DNA of 64,000 nucleotides from Amycolatopsis saalfeldensis (GCF_900110575.1 NZ_FOEF01000007.1:1-64000); one strand, 5' to 3'; positions 51,601 to 60,337 are shown, counted from the stretch's first letter. Notes: generated by a model from the sequence alone, not told the origin. Made by a program: numbers and translations.

Positions 51601-52012
51601 GGCGGGGCCGGTGGGCACCGGCGAACTGCGGGACCTGGTGGCCGAGCGGCTGCCGGTGTACATGGTGCCGAGCCTGTGGGCGGTGGTGGACCGGATGCCG
51701 GTGACCGGCAACGGAAAGGTGGACCGCCGGGCGCTCGAAGCCGTGGCGGCCCCGGCCGGCCGGCCGGCCGCGGCGGCCGAGCCGGAACCGCTCGGCACCG
51801 CGCCCGAGCTGATCGCCCGCATCCTGGACAAGCCTGTCGAGCTGACCGCGGACACCGACTTCTTCACCGTCGGCGGCAACTCCATGGGCGCGGTGCGGCT
51901 GCTGCGGCTGATCCGCGCCGAGCTCGGGGTGTCGGTGAAGCTGCGGGACTTCCTGATCACGCCGACTCCCGCGGGCCTGAACAAGCTCATCGACCGCGCG
52001 GCGCGGTCGTGA
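48680..52012 (+). CDS. NRPS protein: PCP-C-A-PCP
   Basis: An 1110-residue protein. PCP1 has ALGGDSL with Ser32. The C domain has AHHVLLDG (His213, Asp217) and looks active. The A domain (about 520-1010) has FTSGSTGLPKG, GYGPTENTTF and YRTGDLVRVD. Its binding-pocket code as I align it is D-A-L-W-I-G-G-T-F-K, one residue from the known valine code DAFWIGGTFK. PCP2 has GGNSM with Ser1068. It therefore joins a residue on PCP1 to valine or a similar aliphatic amino acid. There is no epimerisation or release domain, so the chain must pass to another protein. GGAGG lies 6 bases before the ATG. Confidence 0.93.
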   Translation: MSLDEYAVSVLGPATDSTVFASHSFIALGGDSLRAMRLTAMAQEQLGLKLSVAELLSSTPLGTVLSNAVGTAPAAIAAPAPAAPSLTPMQRGMWLLESTLGGSSYNLVFTSYVDSGALDREVFGRAAAATTARHASLRTVFREEDDEVVPVVLDEVEPEIADIACDGGDFEEFVRAAAAERSRVPFDLTTAPPLRYLFVAGAGRQAVVLIAHHVLLDGWAVGLLLDELFSSYRALRAGLPLPRTEPAPTTEALLRRQEQDRAGGEWDRLAEFWLKHLDGVPTVLELPTDEPRPPVQDPAGHRIPLDLDASLTTLVDDRARELGITPFALLLGAYGLALSRWTGVGRLLVGVALYGRDTAELAELVAVGGNLAPILVEVDDDARVVDYLLSVQDSLARGIEAGALPFDELVTRLGIERGLSAHPLVQVCFGMHDQLVPQHIEAGDVRLRVEEGHGGGAQFDLSLLFGRSHPTLGAQLEYATALWDEADARAFLDDFTTATRELTTAEGRVADLRCLSDERRQVLDAVNATRRDFPAVTADELFRRAAQRTPDAVAVREGDLELTYAQLAGAAAEQARRLRELGVGRGDRVLVTLDRSIAEAVAVLGIAWAGAAYVGVDLGQPETQVRHILAKAAPKAVLAGSPDAVAHLGVPACATWEPAWESSDAEPAATGPDDLAYIAFTSGSTGLPKGVAVPHRAIVRLVHEPGFVHWGPEDRMLRLSPLAFDASTLELWSPLASGAALEVYPPGLPSPSELGRFLLDRQVTVAWLTAGLFRLVEEFAPAGLGGLRQLITGGDVVPHAQVARVLERHPGIVVTNGYGPTENTTFTTTHSVTSPAEANGPLPIGTPLPGTRVHVLDRRHRIVPPGAVGELYAAGEGLAHGYVDDEGESARAFGTFSPDVPDRLYRTGDLVRVDRAGRLRFLGRRDDQVKLRGFRIELSAIADVLAADPRVRDAAVVVTDGDSSEKRLLAAIVPAGPVGTGELRDLVAERLPVYMVPSLWAVVDRMPVTGNGKVDRRALEAVAAPAGRPAAAAEPEPLGTAPELIARILDKPVELTADTDFFTVGGNSMGAVRLLRLIRAELGVSVKLRDFLITPTPAGLNKLIDRAARS

Positions 52013-52052
52013 ACGAGGCGGCCGCATCCACCACAGGGGAGACCACACTCGG

Positions 52053-53033
52053 ATGAAGTATCGGAAGATCGGCACCGACCCCCAGCACCGCCGCGAGGTG
52101 AGCGTGCTCGCGCTGGGCGCGATGACTTTCGGCACTACCGTCGAGCAGGAGCGGGCGTTCGCCATCCTCGACCGGTTCGTCGAGGCCGGCGGCACCTTCC
52201 TCGACACGGCCAACAACTACGCGTTCTGGGTCAAGGGCACCCAGGGTGGCGAGAGCGAGCGGCTGCTCGGCCGGTGGCGGCGCAGCCGGGGCATCACCGA
52301 CGAGGTGGTGATCGCCACCAAGCTCGGCGGCCGGCCGAAGACGCCGGGCTTCGCCTTCAACCCGGAAGGCCTTGCGCCGCAAGTGATCCGCGCGTCCGCG
52401 GCGCGCAGCCGCGAGTACCTGGGCGTGGAACAGCTGGACCTGCTCTATGCGCACGCGGACTTCATGGACACTCCGCAGAAGGACATCGTCGAAGCCTTCG
52501 CCTCCCTGGTGGCGGACGGGTCGGTGGCCATGATCGGCGCCAGCAACCACTGGTCGTGGCGGCTGGAGAAGTGGCGCTCACTCGCCGACGGCGCCGGCCT
52601 GCCCGGCTACGAGGTCGTCCAGTACCACCACACCTACCTGCGGGCGCGCACCGACGTGCCGAGCCGCCGCTCGAAGGAGGGCGACGAAGGGTTGTTCAGC
52701 ACGGAGCTGATGACCTACCTGAAGGATCGCCCCGAGCTGACCTTGCTGGCGTACACCCCGCTGCTGTCCGGCGGCTACGTGCGCGAGGACCGGCCGCTGG
52801 ACGAGCTGCACGACCACGCCGGCACGCAGGCCCGGCTCAAGGCGTTGCAGGAGGTGGTACGGGAAACCGGTGCCACGGCCAACCAGGTCGTGCTGTCCTG
52901 GATGATCGGCGGCGACCTGCCGGTCATCCCGCTCGTCGGCGCGTCATCGGTGGCGCAGCTGAACGAGAGCCTGGACGCGGTCGACCTGGAGCTGACCGCC
53001 GGCCAGCGCGCGTTGCTGGACGCGGCGCACTGA
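52053..53033 (+). CDS. Aldo/keto reductase
   Basis: A 326-residue NADPH-dependent TIM-barrel reductase. GTFLDTANNYAFW carries the catalytic Asp and Tyr, VVIATKLGG the Lys, and LLYAHADF the His region; VIPLVGASSVAQLNESL is the NADPH-binding end. It should reduce an aldehyde or ketone. It starts 40 bases after the NRPS stop and ends 38 bases before the peptidase gene, so it belongs to the right arm. Possible roles are reducing a released peptide aldehyde or a side-chain ketone (inference). Confidence 0.92.
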   Translation: MKYRKIGTDPQHRREVSVLALGAMTFGTTVEQERAFAILDRFVEAGGTFLDTANNYAFWVKGTQGGESERLLGRWRRSRGITDEVVIATKLGGRPKTPGFAFNPEGLAPQVIRASAARSREYLGVEQLDLLYAHADFMDTPQKDIVEAFASLVADGSVAMIGASNHWSWRLEKWRSLADGAGLPGYEVVQYHHTYLRARTDVPSRRSKEGDEGLFSTELMTYLKDRPELTLLAYTPLLSGGYVREDRPLDELHDHAGTQARLKALQEVVRETGATANQVVLSWMIGGDLPVIPLVGASSVAQLNESLDAVDLELTAGQRALLDAAH

Positions 53034-53071
53034 TCAAGCTTCCGCCCGACGAGACTGGTGAGGTTCCCCCC

Positions 53072-54715
53072 ATGAAGAAGAAGATATCCCTGACTCTGGT
53101 GGCCCTGGCTGTCGGTGTGTGCTCGTTACCGGCGGCGGCCGCCGCCGGGGCCACGGACAGCGCGGCTGCTGTGCAGCCGAATCCGGAGCATGTCAAGACC
53201 TTGACGGCCGTCCTGCAGAACATGACGGAGAACTACCCGAAGTTCGCGAAGCTGACTCCCGGCGCGTCGGACGTCCTCGACTACCGCGTCGGCGACCTGT
53301 GGCGCAAGGGCATCGACGGGACCGGCACGACGATCGCGCTGATCGAGGGCTGGGACGACCCCGGGATCAACCAGGTCATCCAGGACTTCGATCGGACCTA
53401 CGGGCTGCCCGATCCGGAGATCCAGACGATCTACCCGTCGGGTGACGGCCACCTGCCCGCGCAGTGCCCGCCGGGCATGGTCGCCCTGGGCAGCTACGGC
53501 TCGTGTGACGCCTGGGTGGGCGAGCTCCGGCTCGACGTGGAGGCCGCGCATCTCATCGCGCCGTACGCGAAGATCCTGATCTCCGCGACGCCGGCGGAAA
53601 GCGAGATCACCGGCGACGCGGCGAGCGAGGTGGCCCCGCCGGAGCTGATGCAGGCCGTCGAACACATCAGCGAGCATCATCTCGCCGACGCGATCTCGAT
53701 CAGCGACAACACCGGTGAGAGCACGTACAGCGCCGGCGCGGCACAGATCACCGCGCAGGATCCGGGACCGCTGACCGCGGCGGCGGCCGGCATCCCGGTG
53801 ATGGTGGGGACCGGCGACTGCGGCGTGGTGCAGAACCTCGCGGTCGCCAACGCGCAGTGCGGGTCGACCACCGCGACGCCGGACACCGCGGTCTGGGACG
53901 ACTCGCCCTGGGTCACCGCGATCGGCGGCAGCGTGCCCAACCTCGACGCGTCCGGCGCGCGAACCGGCCCGGACCCGTTGTGGCACAAGGGCAAGTTCTC
54001 GGAGGGCGCGGGCTACTCGTCGGTGTACCCGCGGCCGGACTACCAGGACGGGGTCGGCGCGATCACCGGCAGCGGCATGCGTTCGGTCCCGGACATCACC
54101 ATGGACGCCCAGAAGGGCACCTCCGAGGCGGGACCGATGTTCGCCGCAGTGCTCGCGCTGGCCGCCCAGCTGAACCACGGCAGCGTCGGCCCGGTCAACG
54201 ACGTGCTCTACCGGGTGCTCGGCCCGCGTGGTCCGCAGGCGGGCGTCTCCGACGTCGTTTCCGGCGACAACTCCGTGCCCACCGCCTCCGGGGACGGCGT
54301 CCTCGTGCCCGGCTTCGCCGCCGGCGCCGGGTTCGACGTCGCCAGCGGCTGGGGCACGATCGACGCGAGCAAATTCGTCCCGGCGCTGGTCTCGGCCGTC
54401 CGCGCGCAGGACGAGGACACCTCGCCGCAGCGCAAGGCCGCCGAGGCCCTGGCCCGGCTGCGCCACGGTGTCCGCCTCACCGCCACCGACGTCGGGAAGG
54501 GCGGCCTGACCTACGCCGCCGCGACCGGCTTCCTGCCCCAGCACCCGGTCAAGCTCGCCATCGACGGCCGGGCGGTGGCCACCCTCACCGCGAACACCCT
54601 GGGCTCGGTCACCTACCTGATCGACCCGGCCCGGCTCACCCTGCCGGCCGGCCGGCACACGCTCACGCTGGGCAGCATGCTGCTGACCGAGACCGCCGGG
54701 TTCCGCAGTCGATGA
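53072..54715 (+). CDS. Secreted S53 (sedolisin) serine-carboxyl peptidase
   Basis: A 547-residue protein. Residues 1-26 are a signal peptide (KKK, a hydrophobic core, then Ala-rich cleavage site). The sedolisin catalytic residues are all visible: Glu151 and Asp155 (GELRLDVE), Asp249 in GTGDCG for the oxyanion hole, and Ser351 in KGTSEAGPMF. A calcium-site-like segment (AGFDVASGWGTIDASKF) ends the catalytic domain near 460. The family normally has a propeptide of about 180 residues; here only about 45 separate the signal from the catalytic domain. It ends in an ATGA overlap with the next gene. It may cleave or tolerate the cluster product outside the cell (inference). Confidence 0.87.
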   Translation: MKKKISLTLVALAVGVCSLPAAAAAGATDSAAAVQPNPEHVKTLTAVLQNMTENYPKFAKLTPGASDVLDYRVGDLWRKGIDGTGTTIALIEGWDDPGINQVIQDFDRTYGLPDPEIQTIYPSGDGHLPAQCPPGMVALGSYGSCDAWVGELRLDVEAAHLIAPYAKILISATPAESEITGDAASEVAPPELMQAVEHISEHHLADAISISDNTGESTYSAGAAQITAQDPGPLTAAAAGIPVMVGTGDCGVVQNLAVANAQCGSTTATPDTAVWDDSPWVTAIGGSVPNLDASGARTGPDPLWHKGKFSEGAGYSSVYPRPDYQDGVGAITGSGMRSVPDITMDAQKGTSEAGPMFAAVLALAAQLNHGSVGPVNDVLYRVLGPRGPQAGVSDVVSGDNSVPTASGDGVLVPGFAAGAGFDVASGWGTIDASKFVPALVSAVRAQDEDTSPQRKAAEALARLRHGVRLTATDVGKGGLTYAAATGFLPQHPVKLAIDGRAVATLTANTLGSVTYLIDPARLTLPAGRHTLTLGSMLLTETAGFRSR

Positions 54716-55530
54716 CCGCCCACGGCGCCACGGTGCCCGCAGCCCGGCCGGCGACGGCCGCGCTCCTGCTCGCCCACGGAGCGGCGGGCACCGTGCGCGC
54801 GAACTTCGGGCCGTTGATCCCGGCCCTTTCCCGCACGGTGCCGGCCTTCGGCCCGGACTTCCCCGGGTCGGGCGGGACCCCGCGCGCGAGCGGCCCGTTG
54901 GAGCTGGACGACCTCGCCGACCAGCTCGTGGCCGCCGCCGGTGACGTGGAGACCTTCGCGATCCTCGGCTACTCGATGGGATGCGCCGTCGCGGTCCGCG
55001 CCGCGATCCGGCACCCCCGTCGGGTGGCGGGCCTGATCCTGACCGCCGGCGCCCCACGCGTCGACGCGGACACGCGCGCCCGGATGGACGAGTGGCAGCG
55101 CCTGGCCGAACGCGACCACACCGCCCTGGCCCGCTTCATCATGTCGGTGATGTTCAGCGAGACCTTCCTCGGCACCCTGACCGACCACCAGCTGGAGAGC
55201 TTCCTGGACCTGATCGTGTTCACCACGCCGGCGGGCACCACCGAGCAGATCGACCTGGTCCGGCGCATCGACGTCGAACGGGACCTGCCGAACATCACGG
55301 CCCCAACCCTCGTCATCGGCACAAAACACGACCGGCTCATCGCGCCGTCCTCGATGCGCGCCTACGCCGACGGGATCCCCGGCGCGCGCTGGACCGAGCT
55401 GGACAGCGGGCACGCCGTCGCCCTCGAAGCGCCGCAACAGTGGCTGTCGCTGGTCGAAGCATTCCTCACCGAGACTGCATCGCCGGCCGTTGTGGAACAG
55501 ACGGAGGTGGTTGACGCCCGGACCTCTTGA
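54712..55530 (+). CDS. Alpha/beta hydrolase
   Basis: A 272-residue hydrolase with the catalytic serine in ILGYSMGCAVAVR, Asp in IGTKHDRL and His in LDSGHAVALEAP. It lacks a signal peptide. The family includes lactonases, esterases and C-C hydrolases, and no finer call is possible. The ATG lies inside the stop of the peptidase gene (ATGA), so the pair is translationally coupled. It is the last gene of the right arm and the nearest gene that could process or release the product. Confidence 0.85.
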   Translation: MTAHGATVPAARPATAALLLAHGAAGTVRANFGPLIPALSRTVPAFGPDFPGSGGTPRASGPLELDDLADQLVAAAGDVETFAILGYSMGCAVAVRAAIRHPRRVAGLILTAGAPRVDADTRARMDEWQRLAERDHTALARFIMSVMFSETFLGTLTDHQLESFLDLIVFTTPAGTTEQIDLVRRIDVERDLPNITAPTLVIGTKHDRLIAPSSMRAYADGIPGARWTELDSGHAVALEAPQQWLSLVEAFLTETASPAVVEQTEVVDARTS

Positions 55531-55616
55531 TTCACCAGGGAGACCGCCTCCCAGCGTTACGAGAAGCAGCGACCCGGCCAGCACGTCCAGATCGACGTCA
55601 AGCTCGTCGGGCCCCT

Positions 55617-56705
55617 TCAGCTACCTCCCTGCTCGCTCCGCCATTCGTTGTCCGCGACGAACGGCACGACTTCGCCGGTGGCACGGCCATCACCGTGCAG
55701 CAGCCAGCCAAGCCGTTTGCGCGTCCGCAACAGCACCGCGGTGTCCACGATCTCTCCGGCCGGCAACAGCCGCTCGATCCGTTCCTGGGTTCGCATCAGG
55801 TCCTTCAGCGACGCGTTCCACATCGTCACCAGGAAGTTCGTCGGCCCGGTCAGCGAAAGGCACAACCGCAGGCGGGGATCTCGCCGAAGCTCGGCGACCA
55901 GGCCGTCCCGCTCGACGGCCGGAACCCGGCACCACCACGTCGCCGTGATCGGCCACCGGCTCCACAGCTGGGCGATCTCGCACCGGAAGACCAGCGTTCC
56001 GGACCGCAACAGCCCGCCGAGCTGCCTGCGCACGGTCGAGGCCGGTCGCCCGATCGACGCACCGATCTCGGCCGCGCTCGCCCGGCCGTCGCGGGCCAGC
56101 GCCTCCGCGATCGGCCACCACGAGGACGGTATGGCGGCAGGCTGGTGCGCGGTGCCGGTCCCCCGAGGCCGCTCGATCGCCTGGAGAGCGGCGATCTGGC
56201 TGGGCTCCAGCACGTCCAGCCGCCAGCTACTGGCCTCGGCGTGGAACTGGGCGGCGATGTGCGCGCGGGTCGATTGCAGACCGGGCAGACCGGGCAGGTC
56301 GTCGAGCAGCAGGACCGACAGGTCCTCAAGGGACGGCACGCGAACCGTGAGGATCAGGTCCCGCCCCCGCGCCGCGTGTTCGATGGTCACGATCCTCGGG
56401 TCGGCGGCGAGCCGCCGCCACAGGTCGTTCAGCCGGCTCTGGGCGCAGTCGACCTCGACGAGTGCCGTGACCGATTCCGACATTTCGAGGTGCGGATACG
56501 CGGTGATCCAGGCCAGGCCCGCAGCGGAGAGCCGTTCCCACCGGCGCGCCAGGGTGACCGGGGTGCTGTTCAGGATCGGCGCGAGTGCCGACCAGCTCGC
56601 CCGGGGCCGCAGCTGCAGGGCATGAATGAGCATGAAGTCGGCGTCGTCCAGCATCTCATGCACGGTTGTGTCCAAAACCAGGTGATCGTCGAGCGGAACT
56701 GGCAA
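55617..56705 (-). CDS. Double-module Lrp/AsnC family transcriptional regulator
   Basis: A regulator of up to 362 residues made of two Lrp-like units. Each has a winged helix (LIHALQLRPRASWSALAPIL near 26-45; ALARDGRASAAEIGASIGRP near 203-222) and a following RAM-like ligand-binding sheet. Double-length members are common in actinomycetes and sense amino acids or similar small ligands. The start is unclear: TTG at 56703-56705 is the furthest, GTG at 56661-56663 and ATG at 56652-56654 are alternatives, and none has a strong ribosome site. It diverges from the amidohydrolase-transporter pair and very likely controls it. Confidence 0.82.
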   Translation of the reverse strand: MPVPLDDHLVLDTTVHEMLDDADFMLIHALQLRPRASWSALAPILNSTPVTLARRWERLSAAGLAWITAYPHLEMSESVTALVEVDCAQSRLNDLWRRLAADPRIVTIEHAARGRDLILTVRVPSLEDLSVLLLDDLPGLPGLQSTRAHIAAQFHAEASSWRLDVLEPSQIAALQAIERPRGTGTAHQPAAIPSSWWPIAEALARDGRASAAEIGASIGRPASTVRRQLGGLLRSGTLVFRCEIAQLWSRWPITATWWCRVPAVERDGLVAELRRDPRLRLCLSLTGPTNFLVTMWNASLKDLMRTQERIERLLPAGEIVDTAVLLRTRKRLGWLLHGDGRATGEVVPFVADNEWRSEQGGS

Positions 56706-56773
56706 CTCTCGCGGTCCGAAGCGGTCGGTGCCGGAAACTCTACCGAAATCGTTTCGACCCGAACGGACATGAC

Positions 56774-57991
56774 ATGCACCTCACCGACGACGCGAGAGGT
56801 ATGCGGGACGACCTGGTCGGGCTACGCCGCCGGCTGCACCGCAACCCCGAGGTCGGCGTCGATCTGCCCCGCACCCAGGAACAGGTGCTCGACGCCCTGC
56901 GCGGACTACCGCTGGAGATCACCACCGGCTCGTCGACGACCTCCGTCACCGCGGTGCTGCGCGGGCAGGCGCGCTCCGCGCCCGAGCCGACCACCGTGTT
57001 GCTCCGCGCCGACATGGACGCCCTGCCGGTCGAGGAGCAGACCGGGGCGGATTTCGCCGCACGCAACGGAGCCATGCACGCCTGTGGACACGATCTGCAC
57101 ACGACCGCGTTGATCGGCGCCGCCCGCCTGCTCTCCCAGCACCGCGACCGCCTCGGCGGTGATGTGGTGCTGATGTTCCAGCCCGGCGAGGAAGGCTGGA
57201 ACGGCGCCGGGAAGATGATCGACGAGGGCGTCCTGGACGCCGCGGGCAGGCGGGCCGACCACGCCTATGGCATGCACGTGTTCTCCAACCAGGTCCCGTC
57301 CGGGCTGTTCGTCAGCAAGCCCGGCCCGATGCTGTCCGCCTCGCACGGCCTCGACGTCACGGTGCGCGGCGCGGGCGGGCACGGTTCGGCACCGCACTCC
57401 GCGAAGGACCCGGTGGTCGCGGCGGCCGAGATGATCACGTCCCTGCAGACCATGGTGACCCGGCACTTCGACATCTTCGATCCGGTCGTGATCACCGTCG
57501 GCGTGCTGCGGGCCGGCAGCAGGCGCAACGTCATCCCCGACACCGCGACCTTCGAGGCGACCGTCCGCCGTTTCTCGGCCGAGAGCGAGGACCGGCTCGA
57601 CGCGGCCATCAGGCGCGTGCTGCACGGCGTGGCCCTGGCGCACGGCGTCGAGGTCGACATCGACTTCCACGCCGAATACCCGTTGACGGTCAACAACCCG
57701 GACGAGGTCGCGTTCAGCCGGCAGGTGATCCAGGAGGTCCTCGGCGAGCAGCGGTACCACGAACTCGACCGGCCGCACAGCGGATCCGAGGACTTCTCAC
57801 GGGTGTTGGGGGCCGTCCCCGGCGCCTTCATCGGGCTCGGCGCCTGCATGCCCGGCGCCGAACCGGCCACGGCGCCGATGAACCATTCGCCGCGAGCCCA
57901 GTTCTCCGAGCACGTACTCACCGACGCGGCGGCGGTGTATGCCGCACTCGCGATCGAACGACTGGCTGTCGCCACAGGAGCCTCGTCATGA
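56774..57991 (+). CDS. M20 family amidohydrolase
   Basis: A 405-residue metalloenzyme of the hippurate/IAA-amino-acid hydrolase group. LLRADMDALPVEEQTGADFA, MHACGHDLHTT (metal ligands Cys and His), FQPGEEGWNGAGKMI (the Glu pair) and PHSGSEDFSRVLG are all in place, with the central dimerisation domain around GAGGHGSAPH. It cleaves an N-acyl amino acid or aromatic amide in the cytosol. It is followed without a gap by a transporter gene (ATGA overlap), so the pair should import and hydrolyse one substrate. Confidence 0.92.
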   Translation: MHLTDDARGMRDDLVGLRRRLHRNPEVGVDLPRTQEQVLDALRGLPLEITTGSSTTSVTAVLRGQARSAPEPTTVLLRADMDALPVEEQTGADFAARNGAMHACGHDLHTTALIGAARLLSQHRDRLGGDVVLMFQPGEEGWNGAGKMIDEGVLDAAGRRADHAYGMHVFSNQVPSGLFVSKPGPMLSASHGLDVTVRGAGGHGSAPHSAKDPVVAAAEMITSLQTMVTRHFDIFDPVVITVGVLRAGSRRNVIPDTATFEATVRRFSAESEDRLDAAIRRVLHGVALAHGVEVDIDFHAEYPLTVNNPDEVAFSRQVIQEVLGEQRYHELDRPHSGSEDFSRVLGAVPGAFIGLGACMPGAEPATAPMNHSPRAQFSEHVLTDAAAVYAALAIERLAVATGASS

Positions 57992-59313
57992 CCACACCAC
58001 GGACCGAAACCGCGACCTCGCCCGTCACGCCCTCGTCGAGCCGGTTCCGGATGTTCGTCGGAATCGGCGGCGGCAACGCGATGGAATGGTTCGACTGGAA
58101 CATCTACGCGACCTTCGCGGCGTTCTTCGCGCCGCAGTTCTTCCACAGTGGCAGTTCGGTCTCGGATCTGCTCAAGACGCTCGCGGTGTTCGCGGTCGGC
58201 TTTGTGGCCAGGCCGTTCGGCGGGTTCCTCTTCGGCCGGCTGGCCGACCGCAGGGGCCGCCGGCCGGCCATGGCGCTGTCGGTCGGTCTCGCCGCGGTGG
58301 GCAGTCTGGTGATCGGCCTGACCCCGACGTACGGCACCATCGGGAGCTGGGGGGCCGTGGTGCTGGTGCTGTGCCGCCTGGCGCAGGGCCTCGCGCACGG
58401 CGGCGAACTGCCGTCGGCGCAGACCTACATCTCCGAGGTCGCGCCGCCCCACCGCCGCGGCCTGTGGTCCAGCCTGATCTACTTCTCCGGCACGCTCGGC
58501 ATCGTCGCGGGCACCCTGCTGGGCGCGGTCCTCTCCTCGATCCTGACGACGCCCCAGATGGACAGCTACGGCTGGCGAATCCCCTTCCTCGTGGGCGGCG
58601 TCTTCGGACTGTTCACGCTGTACATGCGTGCGAAGATGCAGGAAACGGAGACGTTCACCGCGGCCGCCGTGGCCACAAAGGACGGTCGGCCGCGGGATTC
58701 GCTGGTGAAGAAGATGTGGGAACGCCCGGCGCTGCTGTTCCGCGTCATCGGCATCACTGTCGGCGCCACCGTCGTGTACTACGTCTGGGCCGTTTCCGCC
58801 CCCGCCTACGCCATCAGCGTGCGGGGCGTACCGGCAACGGGAGCGTTGTGGGCCGGTGTCTTCGCCAATCTGGTGTTCCTGATCGCGCTGCCGGTCTGGG
58901 GCATCGTCTCCGACAGGATCGGGCGCAAACCTGTGCTGATCTTCGGTTCGCTGATGCTGATCATCCTGCTGTTTCCGCTCAACGCGATCATCAAGGGACA
59001 GCCGTGGCAGCTGTTCGTCGCGATGGCCGTCGCACTGGTCCTGATCGGCTCGTTCGCGTCGATCGGCCCCGCGGTGTACGCCGAGATGTTTCCGACCGGA
59101 ATCCGGGCCGCCGGTCTCGGCGTCCCCTATTCGGTCGCGGTCGCGGTGTTCGGCGGCACGGCGCCGTACCTGCAGACCTTCTTCGCCGATCGGCACCTCC
59201 CGAACTCGTTCAACTGGTACGCGATCGGCCTCATGGCGATCTCGATCATCACGGTCGTGTTCATGCCCGAGACCAAGGGCCGGGATCTCCGTGACCCCGA
59301 ACCCACCCGGTAG
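57988..59313 (+). CDS. MFS transporter, metabolite:H+ symporter family
   Basis: A 441-residue, 12-helix transporter. GGGNAMEWFDWNIYATFAAFF and GRLADRRGRRPAMALSV are signatures of the MHS branch (sugar-acid, dicarboxylate and amino-acid-like importers), and the C-terminus ends VFMPETKGRDL. It should import the substrate of the upstream amidohydrolase by proton symport. The start ATG overlaps the amidohydrolase stop. The gene converges on the MDR gene with only 35 bases between stops. Confidence 0.92.
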   Translation: MTTPRTETATSPVTPSSSRFRMFVGIGGGNAMEWFDWNIYATFAAFFAPQFFHSGSSVSDLLKTLAVFAVGFVARPFGGFLFGRLADRRGRRPAMALSVGLAAVGSLVIGLTPTYGTIGSWGAVVLVLCRLAQGLAHGGELPSAQTYISEVAPPHRRGLWSSLIYFSGTLGIVAGTLLGAVLSSILTTPQMDSYGWRIPFLVGGVFGLFTLYMRAKMQETETFTAAAVATKDGRPRDSLVKKMWERPALLFRVIGITVGATVVYYVWAVSAPAYAISVRGVPATGALWAGVFANLVFLIALPVWGIVSDRIGRKPVLIFGSLMLIILLFPLNAIIKGQPWQLFVAMAVALVLIGSFASIGPAVYAEMFPTGIRAAGLGVPYSVAVAVFGGTAPYLQTFFADRHLPNSFNWYAIGLMAISIITVVFMPETKGRDLRDPEPTR

Positions 59314-59348
59314 CCCTGGCCGAGGCTGGGACGTCGCTCAGGGGGTGA

Positions 59349-60323
59349 TCAGTCCCGCAGCCGCAGGACCAGTTTGCCCACAGCGCTCCTGTTGTCGATC
59401 GCAGCCAGTGCCGTTTGGACGTCGCCCAAGGTGTACGTGCCGCCGAGGTGGGGCCGGAGGGCGCCGGTTTCCAGCTTCGGCAGGAGTTCCGCCCATTGGG
59501 CCCGCAGGTAGCCCGGCCGCGCGTTGGCGTAGGCACCCCAGCCGACGCCGATCACGTCCAGGTTGTTCAGCAGCAGCCGATTGACCTTCACCTCGGGGAT
59601 CGCGCCGGCGGTGAAACCGATGACCAGCAGCCGGCCGTCCGCGGCGAGGGATCGCAGCGAGTCGGTGAACCGGTCGCCGCCGACCACGTCCGCGACCAGG
59701 TCGACGCCACGCCCGGCGGTCGCTTCCCGCACCGACTCCTTGAAGCCGTCCGCCAGGACATACGCGTCCGCCCCGGCGGCGACCGCGATCTCGCCCTTCG
59801 CCGGCGTCGACACCACGCCGAGCACCGTGCCCGCGCCGAACGCCTTCGCCACCTGGATCACCGCCGTGCCGACGCCGCCCGCGGCACCGTGCACCAGCAC
59901 CGTCTCCCCCGCAGCCAGGCGGCCGCGCCGGCACAGCGCGAAGTGGGCCGTCAGGTAGTTGAACGGGATCGCCGCCGCCTGCTCGAAGGTCACCGAGTCC
60001 GGGATCGGGAACGTCGCGTCCAGCGGGCACACCGCCTGCTCGGCGAACCCGCCGAGGAACGGGAGCGCGGCGACCCGGTCTCCGGCCCGGACCGCGGACC
60101 CCGCGGGCGCCTCCGCGACGACCCCGGCCACCTCCGCGCCCGGGACGAACGGAAGCTCCGGCCTCACCTGGTACTTCCCGCGCGTCTGCAGGACCTCGGG
60201 AAAGGCCACGCCGGCGGCGTGGACATCGATGAGCACCTCGCCGGCTTCGCGGGCCGGCGGCTCGACGTCAACGAGGGCGACGCTCGACGGGCCGCCGAAA
60301 TCCTTGATGTGCACTGCTTTCAT
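59349..60323 (-). CDS. NADPH:quinone oxidoreductase-like MDR protein
   Basis: A 324-residue medium-chain reductase of the zinc-free quinone oxidoreductase group. MKAVHIKDFGGPSSVALVDV opens it, TVLVHGAAGGVGTAVIQVAK binds NADPH and LLLNNLDVIGVGWGAY is typical of the C-terminal half. No structural-zinc cysteines are present. It reduces quinones or enones with NADPH. The ATG at 60321-60323 is preferred, since it starts the conserved MKAV; a GTG at 60339-60341 adds six residues. It follows the LysR gene on the same strand after 48 bases that contain a small hairpin. Confidence 0.88.
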   Translation of the reverse strand: MKAVHIKDFGGPSSVALVDVEPPAREAGEVLIDVHAAGVAFPEVLQTRGKYQVRPELPFVPGAEVAGVVAEAPAGSAVRAGDRVAALPFLGGFAEQAVCPLDATFPIPDSVTFEQAAAIPFNYLTAHFALCRRGRLAAGETVLVHGAAGGVGTAVIQVAKAFGAGTVLGVVSTPAKGEIAVAAGADAYVLADGFKESVREATAGRGVDLVADVVGGDRFTDSLRSLAADGRLLVIGFTAGAIPEVKVNRLLLNNLDVIGVGWGAYANARPGYLRAQWAELLPKLETGALRPHLGGTYTLGDVQTALAAIDNRSAVGKLVLRLRD

Positions 60324-60337
60324 GCACCGGACTGTAT

